From assembly GCF_021648825.1 (NCBI RefSeq), contig NZ_JAKJHS010000004.1:124001-188000 (forward strand): a stretch of DNA of 64,000 bases, given 5' to 3'. Below, in pieces: positions 58,601 to 64,000 of this stretch. The notes below the pieces were generated by a model. The model was not told where the DNA came from, searched no databases, and saw nothing but the letters and a program-made list of their open reading frames with translations. This DNA comes from Rhizobium halophilum. Its GTDB lineage: Bacteria; Pseudomonadota; Alphaproteobacteria; Rhizobiales; Rhizobiaceae. Each line of letters begins with the position of its first letter. Positions within the stretch are counted from its first letter, which is position 1. A program made the translations under genes and the position numbers.

Positions 58601-58823
58601 GGCCTTCATCATGGGCGTCGTGCCACTCGTCATCTCGACGGGAGCGGGTGCCGAGATGCGGTCCGCCATGGGTGTCGCGGTCTTCTCCGGCATGATCGGC
58701 GTGACCTTCTTCGGCATCTTCATGACACCGGTCTTCTACGTTCTGGTCCGTATCCTGACCGGCAGCCGTCCCCTGCGGCGGTCCGGCATGGAGGAGGTCC
58801 CCGCTCTCTCTCCAGCGGAGTAG
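55641..58823 (+). CDS. RND multidrug efflux pump (AcrB/MexB type)
   Basis: A 1060-residue inner-membrane proton antiporter, normal for the HAE1 class. The paired aspartates of helix 4, GIVVDDAIVVVENV, are Asp410 and Asp411, and the helix 10 lysine in GLSAKNAILIVEFARELE is Lys948, so the proton relay is complete. Twelve membrane helices and two large periplasmic loops are visible. Substrates may include drugs, bile salts or plant phenolics. No outer-membrane channel gene is beside it, so a TolC-like protein encoded elsewhere must complete the pump. Confidence 0.94.
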   Translation: MNISRFFVDRPVFAAVLSILIVVAGLIGLRALPISEYPEVVPPSIVVRATYPGANPTVIAETVATPLEEQINGVEDMLYMSSQATSDGVLTVTVTFKLGTDPDKAQQLVQNRVAQAEPRLPAEVRALGLTTVKSSPDFIMVVNLVSDDDSYDITYLRNYATLNIKDRLARIEGVGQVQVFGAGDYSMRVWIDPQKAAEHSLAASDITNAIRAQNVQAAAGIIGAAPSVPGTGLQLNVNAQGRLETPEQFGEIIVKTGAAGEITRLRDVARIELGAADYTLRSLLDGKPAVAVAVLQAPGSNAIEIADNVRATMDQLQLAMPQGVKYEIVYDTTKFVRASIEKVVETLLEAVALVVLVVILFLQTWRASIIPLIAVPVSIIGTFAVMYAFGFSINALTLFGLVLAIGIVVDDAIVVVENVERNIENGLSPRDATYRAMREVSGPIIAIALVLVAVFVPLAFISGLSGQFYRQFALTIAISTVISAINSLTLSPALSALLLKDHHAPKDWLTRTMDRLFGWFFRGFNRAFGAASHGYGRTVGGLLSRKSLVMVIYLALVGATYSVFTTVPGGFVPAQDKQYLIGFAQLPDGATLDRTEDVIRKMSDIALEQPGVEHAIAFPGLSINGFTIGSNAGIVFAVLDDFEERKTPELSGGAIAMALNQKYAGIQEAFIAMFPPPPVNGLGQTGGFKLQIEDRAGYGNQALDEATKAVLAKAYQTPELAGIFSSFQINVPQLYADIDRAKAEQLGVAVTDVFETLQIYLGSFYVNDFNAFGRTYSVRVQADADFRAEAKDIGHLQVRSRLGEMIPLSALLKVEETTGPERTTRYNGFLSADINGGPAPGFSSGQAQAAIERIVKETVPQGIDFEWTDLTYQEILAGNSSIYVFPLALLLVYLVLAAQYESLTLPIAIILIVPMGILAALTGVWLTGGDNNIFTQIGLVVLVGLSAKNAILIVEFARELELEGRTPYQAAVEASRLRLRPILMTSMAFIMGVVPLVISTGAGAEMRSAMGVAVFSGMIGVTFFGIFMTPVFYVLVRILTGSRPLRRSGMEEVPALSPAE

Positions 58824-58831
58824 AACCTCCG

Positions 58832-58864
58832 GCCGCGCGGGCTTGACGCCCGCGCGGCTTTCTA
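58832..58864 (+). terminator. Strong intrinsic terminator after the RND pump
   Basis: GCCGCGCGGGC and GCCCGCGCGGC form an 11-bp GC-only stem around a five-base loop, followed by TTTCTATT. It lies eight bases after the pump stop and ends the hydrolase-adaptor-pump unit. Confidence 0.85.
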
Positions 58865-58938
58865 TTGGAAAGGGATCTGGAGTGCCCACCTTGCCCCGTG
58901 TAAGACGCCCGGCAACGTTAACGTAACGGTCATGTCTA

Positions 58939-59490
58939 ATGAACCTCTGGTTTCGTCTGTTCTGGGTTATCGCGTCAGCTTGGCGGCGCACGCGCATTAC
59001 GTCCCCCAACGATACGTCATCCATCCCTTTCAGGGTGTGGCTGCACGACCTCGACACATCACTCCACATGAACAACGGTCGTTACTGGACGCTCATGGAT
59101 CTGGGGCGGACCGATCTTGTGATCCGGTCAGGGCTCTGGCGCCCCGTATTGAGGAACGGCTGGACGCCAGTGGTGAGCGCCGGCAAAATTCGATTCCGGC
59201 GTGAGTTGCGACTGTTTCAGCGCTTCGACCTCCAGACCCGCCTGGTCTTCTGGAACGACACGCGCTTCGTGATAGAACATAGGCTTGTTGCGCAGGAAAC
59301 GGGAGCGATCGCAGCAATCGCCCTTGTTCTTGCCGGTATCTACGACCGCAGGAAGAAGGCGTTCGTACCTGTCGACGAACTGTTCGGACAAGCGGGCTGG
59401 CAGGGCGAGGCGCCGCCAATGTCAGCGGAAGTCGAGGCCTTCATGGCTGCCGAGGGTGCGCTGCGCGAGGCGACGGCGACGGGCGGATAG
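58939..59490 (+). CDS. THEM6-like hot-dog-fold thioesterase family protein
   Basis: A 183-residue protein with an N-terminal hydrophobic segment (LWFRLFWVIASAW) and a single hot-dog domain. WLHDLDTSLHMNNGRYWTLMDLGRTDL in pieces is the 4HBT-type motif, with the catalytic-type aspartate and the HMNN stretch that marks this THEM6 group. Acyl-CoA or acyl-carrier-protein thioesterase activity is likely but the substrate is unknown. It is convergent with the ring-cleavage cluster. Confidence 0.82.
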   Translation: MNLWFRLFWVIASAWRRTRITSPNDTSSIPFRVWLHDLDTSLHMNNGRYWTLMDLGRTDLVIRSGLWRPVLRNGWTPVVSAGKIRFRRELRLFQRFDLQTRLVFWNDTRFVIEHRLVAQETGAIAAIALVLAGIYDRRKKAFVPVDELFGQAGWQGEAPPMSAEVEAFMAAEGALREATATGG

Positions 59491-59546
59491 ATCCTGCCGC
59501 GGAAATTGCCCGAAGCGAGGTTTCGAAGACGAACTGTGCGTACGGC

Positions 59547-60620
59547 TCAGGCTGGAGGGGCGGGATAGACCTGCCCGTCGAAAAGCTTGCGAGCGGTTCG
59601 CAGTGTGCCAATCCCTTCGATCCCTCCAAGGCTGTTGCGCCGCACCAGCACTTCCGTCGCCCCTGTTGGATGTTCAACAAGGAACCGCTCGTCTTCAGGA
59701 AGCTGCGCGAGCTCGGCAGCAACAGAATTGGTCAGCGTACAGGCCGTTGCAACGCTGACGGCGGCGAAAACGCCGATCGAGGCATGACAGCGGTGGGGAA
59801 TGAAGCTGCGCGTGTTGATTGTTCCACCCGTGCCGGGCGGCGAGACGAGCGTCATCTTGGGAACCGACTTGTCGCGAACATCCCCGAGGTTCATGAACGG
59901 CCCAACTGCCCTTCGCAACCTCTCCAGTCGCGCCTTCAGCATCATATTCCCGTCAAGCGTCTCTCGGGTTTCCCTCCCGGTAAGGTCGAAGTCCGAGGCG
60001 CGAAGGATAACGACGGGCATGCCGTTATCGATCAACGTGCATTCGATGCCATCGATGACGTCACGGGCCCTGCCAGTGGGCAAAAGGGCGCCACACATGG
60101 AGCCTTCCGTGTTCTGGAATAGGAGCGGTATGGGGGCATGTCGTCCGGGAACGCCATCGATGCGCGCATCACCCTGATAGGACACGCGTCCACCCGGCGT
60201 CGACACTTGTGCCAGTGATACCTCGCCTGTGTTGAGCATGTGAATGCGTACAGGCGTCACGTCATCACCGGCTGGCACAAGCCCGCGCTCAATGGCCGCT
60301 GGCCCTACGGCTGCAAGAATGTTGCCGCACCCTTGCGCGTCGGTCACCACCGGCTGGTCGACGAAGACCTGCAGGAAAAGGTAGTCAACATCCGCATCGG
60401 CACGCGTCGAGGGCGACAAAATGGCCACTTTGGATGCCAGCGGGTCACCTCCGCCGATCCCGTCAACCTGGGATGGATCGGGCGAACCCATCACTCTCAG
60501 GAGCAACGCATTGCGTTCTGTCGGCTCGGCGGGAAGGTCGGACGCCAAGAAGACGGCCGCCTTTGAGGTGCCGCCGCGCATCCACAGGCACGGAATCCCA
60601 TCCGATGCGGGATCAGACAT
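59547..60620 (-). CDS. galD: 4-oxalomesaconate tautomerase (GalD, PrpF family)
   Basis: A 357-residue PrpF/DapF-fold isomerase. The start [20 protein letters not shown] and the internal [23 protein letters not shown] carry the family's catalytic cysteine and glycine motifs. GalD converts the keto form of 4-oxalomesaconate to its enol. Other PrpF proteins isomerise methylaconitate, but the adjoining galC and galB-like genes make GalD the best call. It overlaps the end of the upstream galC gene by eight bases. Confidence 0.87.
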   Translation of the reverse strand: MSDPASDGIPCLWMRGGTSKAAVFLASDLPAEPTERNALLLRVMGSPDPSQVDGIGGGDPLASKVAILSPSTRADADVDYLFLQVFVDQPVVTDAQGCGNILAAVGPAAIERGLVPAGDDVTPVRIHMLNTGEVSLAQVSTPGGRVSYQGDARIDGVPGRHAPIPLLFQNTEGSMCGALLPTGRARDVIDGIECTLIDNGMPVVILRASDFDLTGRETRETLDGNMMLKARLERLRRAVGPFMNLGDVRDKSVPKMTLVSPPGTGGTINTRSFIPHRCHASIGVFAAVSVATACTLTNSVAAELAQLPEDERFLVEHPTGATEVLVRRNSLGGIEGIGTLRTARKLFDGQVYPAPPA

Positions 60621-61284
60621 ACGTCAGCCCCTTTTCCGCGAGTCTTTCGCGCATAGCATAAATATCGAGGCCCAGTTCTCCCTTCCGCAGCCGTTCGCGC
60701 CTCGCTTCCTCCGCAGCAAGACGCGCGTCGGCCGCATCGGCAACCTTGGCCGCATGGGAACGCTTCACAACAACGACCCCGTCGTCATCCGCGACCATGA
60801 CGTCACCGGCCTCGATCGCCGCACCCGCACAAACCATCGGCACATTCACCGAGCCCAGAGTCTCTTTGACCGTTCCTTGCGCTGAGATGGCCTTGGACCA
60901 GACAGGAAAACCCATCGCCGTCAGATCCCGCACGTCGCGGACGCCGGCGTCGATAACCAGGCCGCGGCACCCGAGCGCCATGGCAGAGGTCGCCAGAAGG
61001 TCGCCAAAATAGCCGTTGTCACAAGGCGAGGTGGGTGCCAGCACCAGGATATCGCCCTCCTGCAGCTGTTCGATGGCAACATGAACCATCCAGTTGTCGC
61101 CCGGCGGGGCTGAGATGGTGACGGCCGATCCGGCAACCTGCGCGCCGGAATAGATGGGGCGCATATAGGAAGCAAGGCAGCCCGTTCGCCCCTGCGCCTC
61201 GTGCACGGTCGCTACTCCTGCGGCCGCGAGCCGATGAATGACGTCTTGATCCGCCCGCTTAACGTTTTGATTAACGACAGCCAT
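60613..61284 (-). CDS. galC: 4-carboxy-4-hydroxy-2-oxoadipate aldolase (GalC/LigK)
   Basis: A 223-residue RraA-fold class II aldolase. [18 protein letters not shown] holds the arginine and aspartate of the active site, and [18 protein letters not shown] is typical. It splits 4-carboxy-4-hydroxy-2-oxoadipate into pyruvate and oxaloacetate and often decarboxylates oxaloacetate. The ATG at 61284 lies one base after the dioxygenase stop; an upstream in-frame start would overlap that gene. Confidence 0.9.
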   Translation of the reverse strand: MAVVNQNVKRADQDVIHRLAAAGVATVHEAQGRTGCLASYMRPIYSGAQVAGSAVTISAPPGDNWMVHVAIEQLQEGDILVLAPTSPCDNGYFGDLLATSAMALGCRGLVIDAGVRDVRDLTAMGFPVWSKAISAQGTVKETLGSVNVPMVCAGAAIEAGDVMVADDDGVVVVKRSHAAKVADAADARLAAEEARRERLRKGELGLDIYAMRERLAEKGLTYV

Positions 61285-61285
61285 G

Positions 61286-62242
61286 TCAGTGCTCCTTCTT
61301 GACCGGCGGCGTGCCATGCGTGTGGAAGGTCTCGATCGTCTTCAGCCCCCAGGCCTGGCCCTTCTTGCGGTCTGCCTCGGTCCACACCACGGGCTGCCAG
61401 TCAGGGGCCAGGATGAGCCGGGCCCCGGCATTGGCTAGCTCTGCGCGGTTGCCCGCCGGTTCCCACACATAAAGGAAGAACGTCCCCTGGATCGCGTGCT
61501 TGTGCGGCCCTGTCTCGATATGGATGCCGTTTTGCAGGAAGATGTCGGCCGCTCGCAGGATATCCTCCCGCTGATCCGTCGCGTAGGTGACGTGGTGAAG
61601 GCGGCCTTCGCCGCCACCATGCTCTTCCGTGCACGCAAGGTCATAGGTCTTGTTGTTGACCGTGAACCAGCAGCCGCCGATGCGGCCATTGTCGAGCTGG
61701 ATCATCTCGGTGACCCGGGAGCCGAGGCAGGTCTCCATGAAGCGGCGAAACTCGCTCACGTCGCTCGACAGGAGGTTCAGATGGTCGAGGCGACGCGGTG
61801 CCGCGCCCGTGAAGGCGGAAGCAGTATTCTTGAGGGCAGCGCGCTCGGCATCGGCTTGCGGCTCGTACCACTGCGTCTCCCAGTAGATCTCGAAGACGTG
61901 GCCGAAGGGATCCTCAAAGCGGAAGGACTGGCCATGGCCCAGATCCCCGTCCACCCAGCCCTGGACCGTGTAGCCGGAGGCCTCGATCGCCGCCACGCGC
62001 CGCTTGAGCGCCTCGGGTGACGCGGCACGATAGGCCACATGGCCGATCCCGGTCTGGTGGTGGCGTGTCAGCTTCAGGGAATGGAACTCGTAGTCGTCCC
62101 ATGCCCGAAGGTATGCCGAGGTCTCGTCTTCCGCCGAAAGCTTGAGACCATAGACCCGCGTGAAGAAGTCGAGACTCTCGTTGTAGCGGTCAGTGTACAT
62201 CTCGACGTGACCGAGATGGGCGATGTCGAAGCAGTGCTCCAT
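61286..62242 (-). CDS. Type I extradiol ring-cleavage dioxygenase (catechol 2,3-dioxygenase-like, VOC)
   Basis: A 318-residue protein with two vicinal-oxygen-chelate domains. The iron ligands and second-sphere residues of catechol 2,3-dioxygenase are all present: His154 (LDHLNL), His217 (RLHHVTY), Glu268 (NRAEL), His249 and Tyr258, with the same spacing as the Pseudomonas XylE enzyme from His217 on. It should open an aromatic ring next to a hydroxyl pair using iron(II) and oxygen. Lying between galB-like and galC genes, its substrate should yield 4-oxalomesaconate or something close. The ATG at 62242 starts the conserved region. Confidence 0.9.
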   Translation of the reverse strand: MEHCFDIAHLGHVEMYTDRYNESLDFFTRVYGLKLSAEDETSAYLRAWDDYEFHSLKLTRHHQTGIGHVAYRAASPEALKRRVAAIEASGYTVQGWVDGDLGHGQSFRFEDPFGHVFEIYWETQWYEPQADAERAALKNTASAFTGAAPRRLDHLNLLSSDVSEFRRFMETCLGSRVTEMIQLDNGRIGGCWFTVNNKTYDLACTEEHGGGEGRLHHVTYATDQREDILRAADIFLQNGIHIETGPHKHAIQGTFFLYVWEPAGNRAELANAGARLILAPDWQPVVWTEADRKKGQAWGLKTIETFHTHGTPPVKKEH

Positions 62243-62253
62243 GGAAGCCTCTC

Positions 62254-63003
62254 CTAAAGCTCGTCGACGGTGCGCGGGAAGATGGACTGGAAGCCTTCTG
62301 CGTATTTGCAGTCGCGTCCACCGGACTGGCCGCCGGAATTGCGCTTGAAATGGTTGGCGCGGTTGATCGCGACGCGCGTGTAGTATTCCCAGAGGTGCTC
62401 CTGGCCTTCCATGCACTCGATGGCGGCGCGCTTCTTGTCCCAGACCGGCGTGATGTCGAGGAAGGTATCCGGCTTCCACCCCATCTGTTCCGTCTGATGC
62501 GGCTCGAAAAGATAGAGCTGCGGCGCGCCCAGCACCTTCTCGCCCGGATTGTGGCCCCACGCCTGGGCGATCATCCGGCACTCGAGCGCCACCTGCGTCG
62601 CATACATGTGATCGGTGTTGTAAGGGTCGTACTGGGAGTGGCTCAGCATAAAGCGGGGCTGCACCTTTCGGATCACGTCCACCAGCGCATTCTTATCGTC
62701 GCGGCTCAGCTCGAGCGGGTAATCGCCCAGATCCATGCAGACGAGATCATGGACGCCGAAGGCTTCTGCGGCACGTTCGGCTTCCGCGCGGCGCGCATCC
62801 TTGACGCGCTCCAGTGTCATCCCCGCCTGCTTCCAGAGCTTTGCGCTCTCGCCACGCTCACCAAAGGACAGGCATACCACGGTGACGTTGTAGCCAAGTT
62901 GAGCATGCAGTGCGATGGCACCGCCACAGCGCCAGACGAAGTCGGCGGCATGGGCGCTGATGACGAGAGCGGTTTTCGGTACCGTTCCGGTGTTTCCTGA
63001 CAT
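62254..63003 (-). CDS. galB: 4-oxalomesaconate hydratase-like protein (GalB, PIG-L/LmbE fold)
   Basis: A 249-residue PIG-L/LmbE-fold metalloprotein. The metal site of typical deacetylases (HPDDE) is replaced by SAHAADFVWRCGGA, the variant that marks the GalB hydratases, and SQYDPYNTDHMYA gives the distal histidines. GalB hydrates 4-oxalomesaconate to 4-carboxy-4-hydroxy-2-oxoadipate, the GalC substrate. Automatic annotation would call it a deacetylase; the neighbours argue for the hydratase. The codon of Met1 at 63003 is used; Met3 is an alternative. Confidence 0.8.
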   Translation of the reverse strand: MSGNTGTVPKTALVISAHAADFVWRCGGAIALHAQLGYNVTVVCLSFGERGESAKLWKQAGMTLERVKDARRAEAERAAEAFGVHDLVCMDLGDYPLELSRDDKNALVDVIRKVQPRFMLSHSQYDPYNTDHMYATQVALECRMIAQAWGHNPGEKVLGAPQLYLFEPHQTEQMGWKPDTFLDITPVWDKKRAAIECMEGQEHLWEYYTRVAINRANHFKRNSGGQSGGRDCKYAEGFQSIFPRTVDEL

Positions 63004-63033
63004 GTGCATCCTCCTGAGCCCGAAGAGAGGATC

Positions 63034-63054
63034 GCCTGCGACGCGTTGGCAGGC
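63034..63054. promoter_or_regulatory. Inverted repeat GCCTGC-N9-GCAGGC in the galB divergent promoter region
   Basis: The repeat lies 30 bases upstream of galB in the 150-base region shared with the divergent dehydrogenase gene, a natural place for an operator. Its regulator is not visible in the window. Confidence 0.4.
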
Positions 63055-63153
63055 AAATCGAAAAGGCGCTATGCGTCATAAGGTCTGGCTATAGACAGTG
63101 GCCGAACAGCGCCGCTTGTGTAAGCATGCCGCTGGCGAAAGAGGAGGCCATCG

Positions 63154-64000
63154 ATGACCGCATGCAGTGGTGAAACACCGAACGCTATTGGCTTCGTTGG
63201 CTTCGGAGAGGCAGCGCACGCCTTTGCATCCGGATGGCAGCACACGGAGGCCAGGGACGTCCGCGCTTATGACGTTAAATTGGGGGATCCGAAGGCTGCA
63301 GCGCTGGTTCTGGAGCGATGCCGCGAAGCCGACGTCGTGCCGATGAAGCAGATAGGTCGGGCGCTGCATCGTGTGAGGCTCGTTCTCTGCCTGGTAACCG
63401 CTGACCAGGCATTTTCGGCAGCCTGTGCCGGCGCAGATTACCTGCCCTCGGGCGCCCTTTGGCTTGATGCCAACTCCTGCGCGCCGCAGACAAAACAAAG
63501 GGCTGCTGACGTCATTGAACGCGCTGGTGGGAGCTATGTTGATGTGGCGGTGATGGCACCGGTATACCCCATGCGTCACCAGGTACCGCTTCTCCTCTCC
63601 GGTCCCCATGCAAAAGAGGCTGCTGCAGCAATCGAGGCGTTGGGAATGCGTCCGAAGGTTCTGGGCGAAAGGGTAGGGGATGCCTCTAGCGTCAAGATGC
63701 TTCGCTCCGTCATCGTCAAGGGGCTGGAGGCGCTGACGGCGGAATGCCTTCTAGCAGCGCGTCGTGCGGGCGTCGAGGATGCGGTTCTGGCATCGCTTCA
63801 AAGCTCGGATCCCGGGATCGACTGGCGCGTACGTGGCTCCTACAACATGGAACGGATGATGGTGCATGGTGCGCGGCGGGCGGCCGAGGTGGAGGAAGTC
63901 TGTGAGACCTTGCGGCACTTCGGGCTGCCCGACTGGATGAGCCGCGGAACTGTGGAGTGGCAGCGTGCCGTGGCGAGCCTTGGTGTGGATCCTGGAGCCG
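63154..64000 (+). CDS. NAD-dependent dehydrogenase, 6PGDH-like with DUF1932, cut by window end
   Basis: At least 282 residues, open at the window end. An N-terminal Rossmann motif (IGFVGFGEAAHAFASGW), the mid-region DVAVMAPVYPMRHQVPLLLSG and the helix with VKMLRSVIVKGLEAL (conserved lysine) identify a beta-hydroxyacid-dehydrogenase-like enzyme; the C-terminal part is DUF1932. GAGGAGG precedes the ATG. It is divergent from the galB unit and likely shares its regulator. Its substrate is unknown; an aldehyde or hydroxyacid of the same aromatic pathway is a reasonable inference. Confidence 0.82.
   Translation, partial: MTACSGETPNAIGFVGFGEAAHAFASGWQHTEARDVRAYDVKLGDPKAAALVLERCREADVVPMKQIGRALHRVRLVLCLVTADQAFSAACAGADYLPSGALWLDANSCAPQTKQRAADVIERAGGSYVDVAVMAPVYPMRHQVPLLLSGPHAKEAAAAIEALGMRPKVLGERVGDASSVKMLRSVIVKGLEALTAECLLAARRAGVEDAVLASLQSSDPGIDWRVRGSYNMERMMVHGARRAAEVEEVCETLRHFGLPDWMSRGTVEWQRAVASLGVDPGA

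Overview
The window is a contiguous piece of an alphaproteobacterial chromosome. High GC, alphaproteobacterial marker sets (C-P lyase order, YejABEF, a Tad/Cpa pilus locus, DUF1236 protein) and the gene order deoA-upp-add-deoB next to pilA-cpaABCDEF-tadBC point to the Rhizobiaceae (Rhizobium/Sinorhizobium/Agrobacterium group); this placement is inference from family and synteny knowledge. I see no insertion sequence, phage, integrase, rRNA or CRISPR array. Most of the window is tightly packed, ordinary chromosomal coding sequence.

Layout. 1-7.1 kb: a phosphonate (C-P lyase) operon on the minus strand, phnGHIJKL, a hexapeptide acyltransferase, a 2H-phosphoesterase-like protein and the start of phnM, with the GntR/HutC regulator phnF divergent and a palindrome-rich control region between. 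7.1-13.1 kb: housekeeping genes on the minus strand (gpmA, dapB, an MsbA-like ABC exporter, glk, mgsA, mepA). 13.2-20.4 kb: a YejABEF-type peptide ABC importer followed by a GhrA-like 2-hydroxyacid dehydrogenase and a small membrane protein. 20.5-24.1 kb: pncB, a glycine-rich exported protein, a 55-residue small protein, tRNA-Ser(GGA), a small membrane protein and msrA with a clear terminator.

24.3-35.3 kb: one nucleoside economy. A BMP-family binding protein, an ATPase and two permeases import nucleosides; cdd, a purine nucleoside phosphorylase, deoC and deoA on the same strand, and upp, add and deoB converging on them, break nucleosides down to bases and pentose phosphates. 35.4-47.3 kb: a Flp/Tad pilus locus with the pilin pilA, prepilin peptidase cpaA, cpaBCDEF, tadBC, a TPR lipoprotein (tadD-like), two pseudopilins and a stand-alone secretin-N-domain protein on the opposite strand.

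47.4-53.3 kb: a leucyl aminopeptidase, a MarR-like regulator translationally coupled to an NlpC/P60 hydrolase, a small exported protein, two NAD(P)-dependent short-chain enzymes and a LysR regulator. 53.5-58.8 kb: an alpha/beta-hydrolase-fold protein that has lost its catalytic serine and histidine, then an RND efflux adaptor and pump ending in a strong terminator. 58.9-64 kb: a THEM6-like thioesterase and an aromatic-ring-cleavage cluster, galD-galC-extradiol dioxygenase-galB, with a divergent NAD-dependent dehydrogenase cut by the window end. The pairing of a type I (VOC) catechol 2,3-dioxygenase-like enzyme with the gallate-pathway enzymes GalB, GalC and GalD is the most interesting metabolic observation here.
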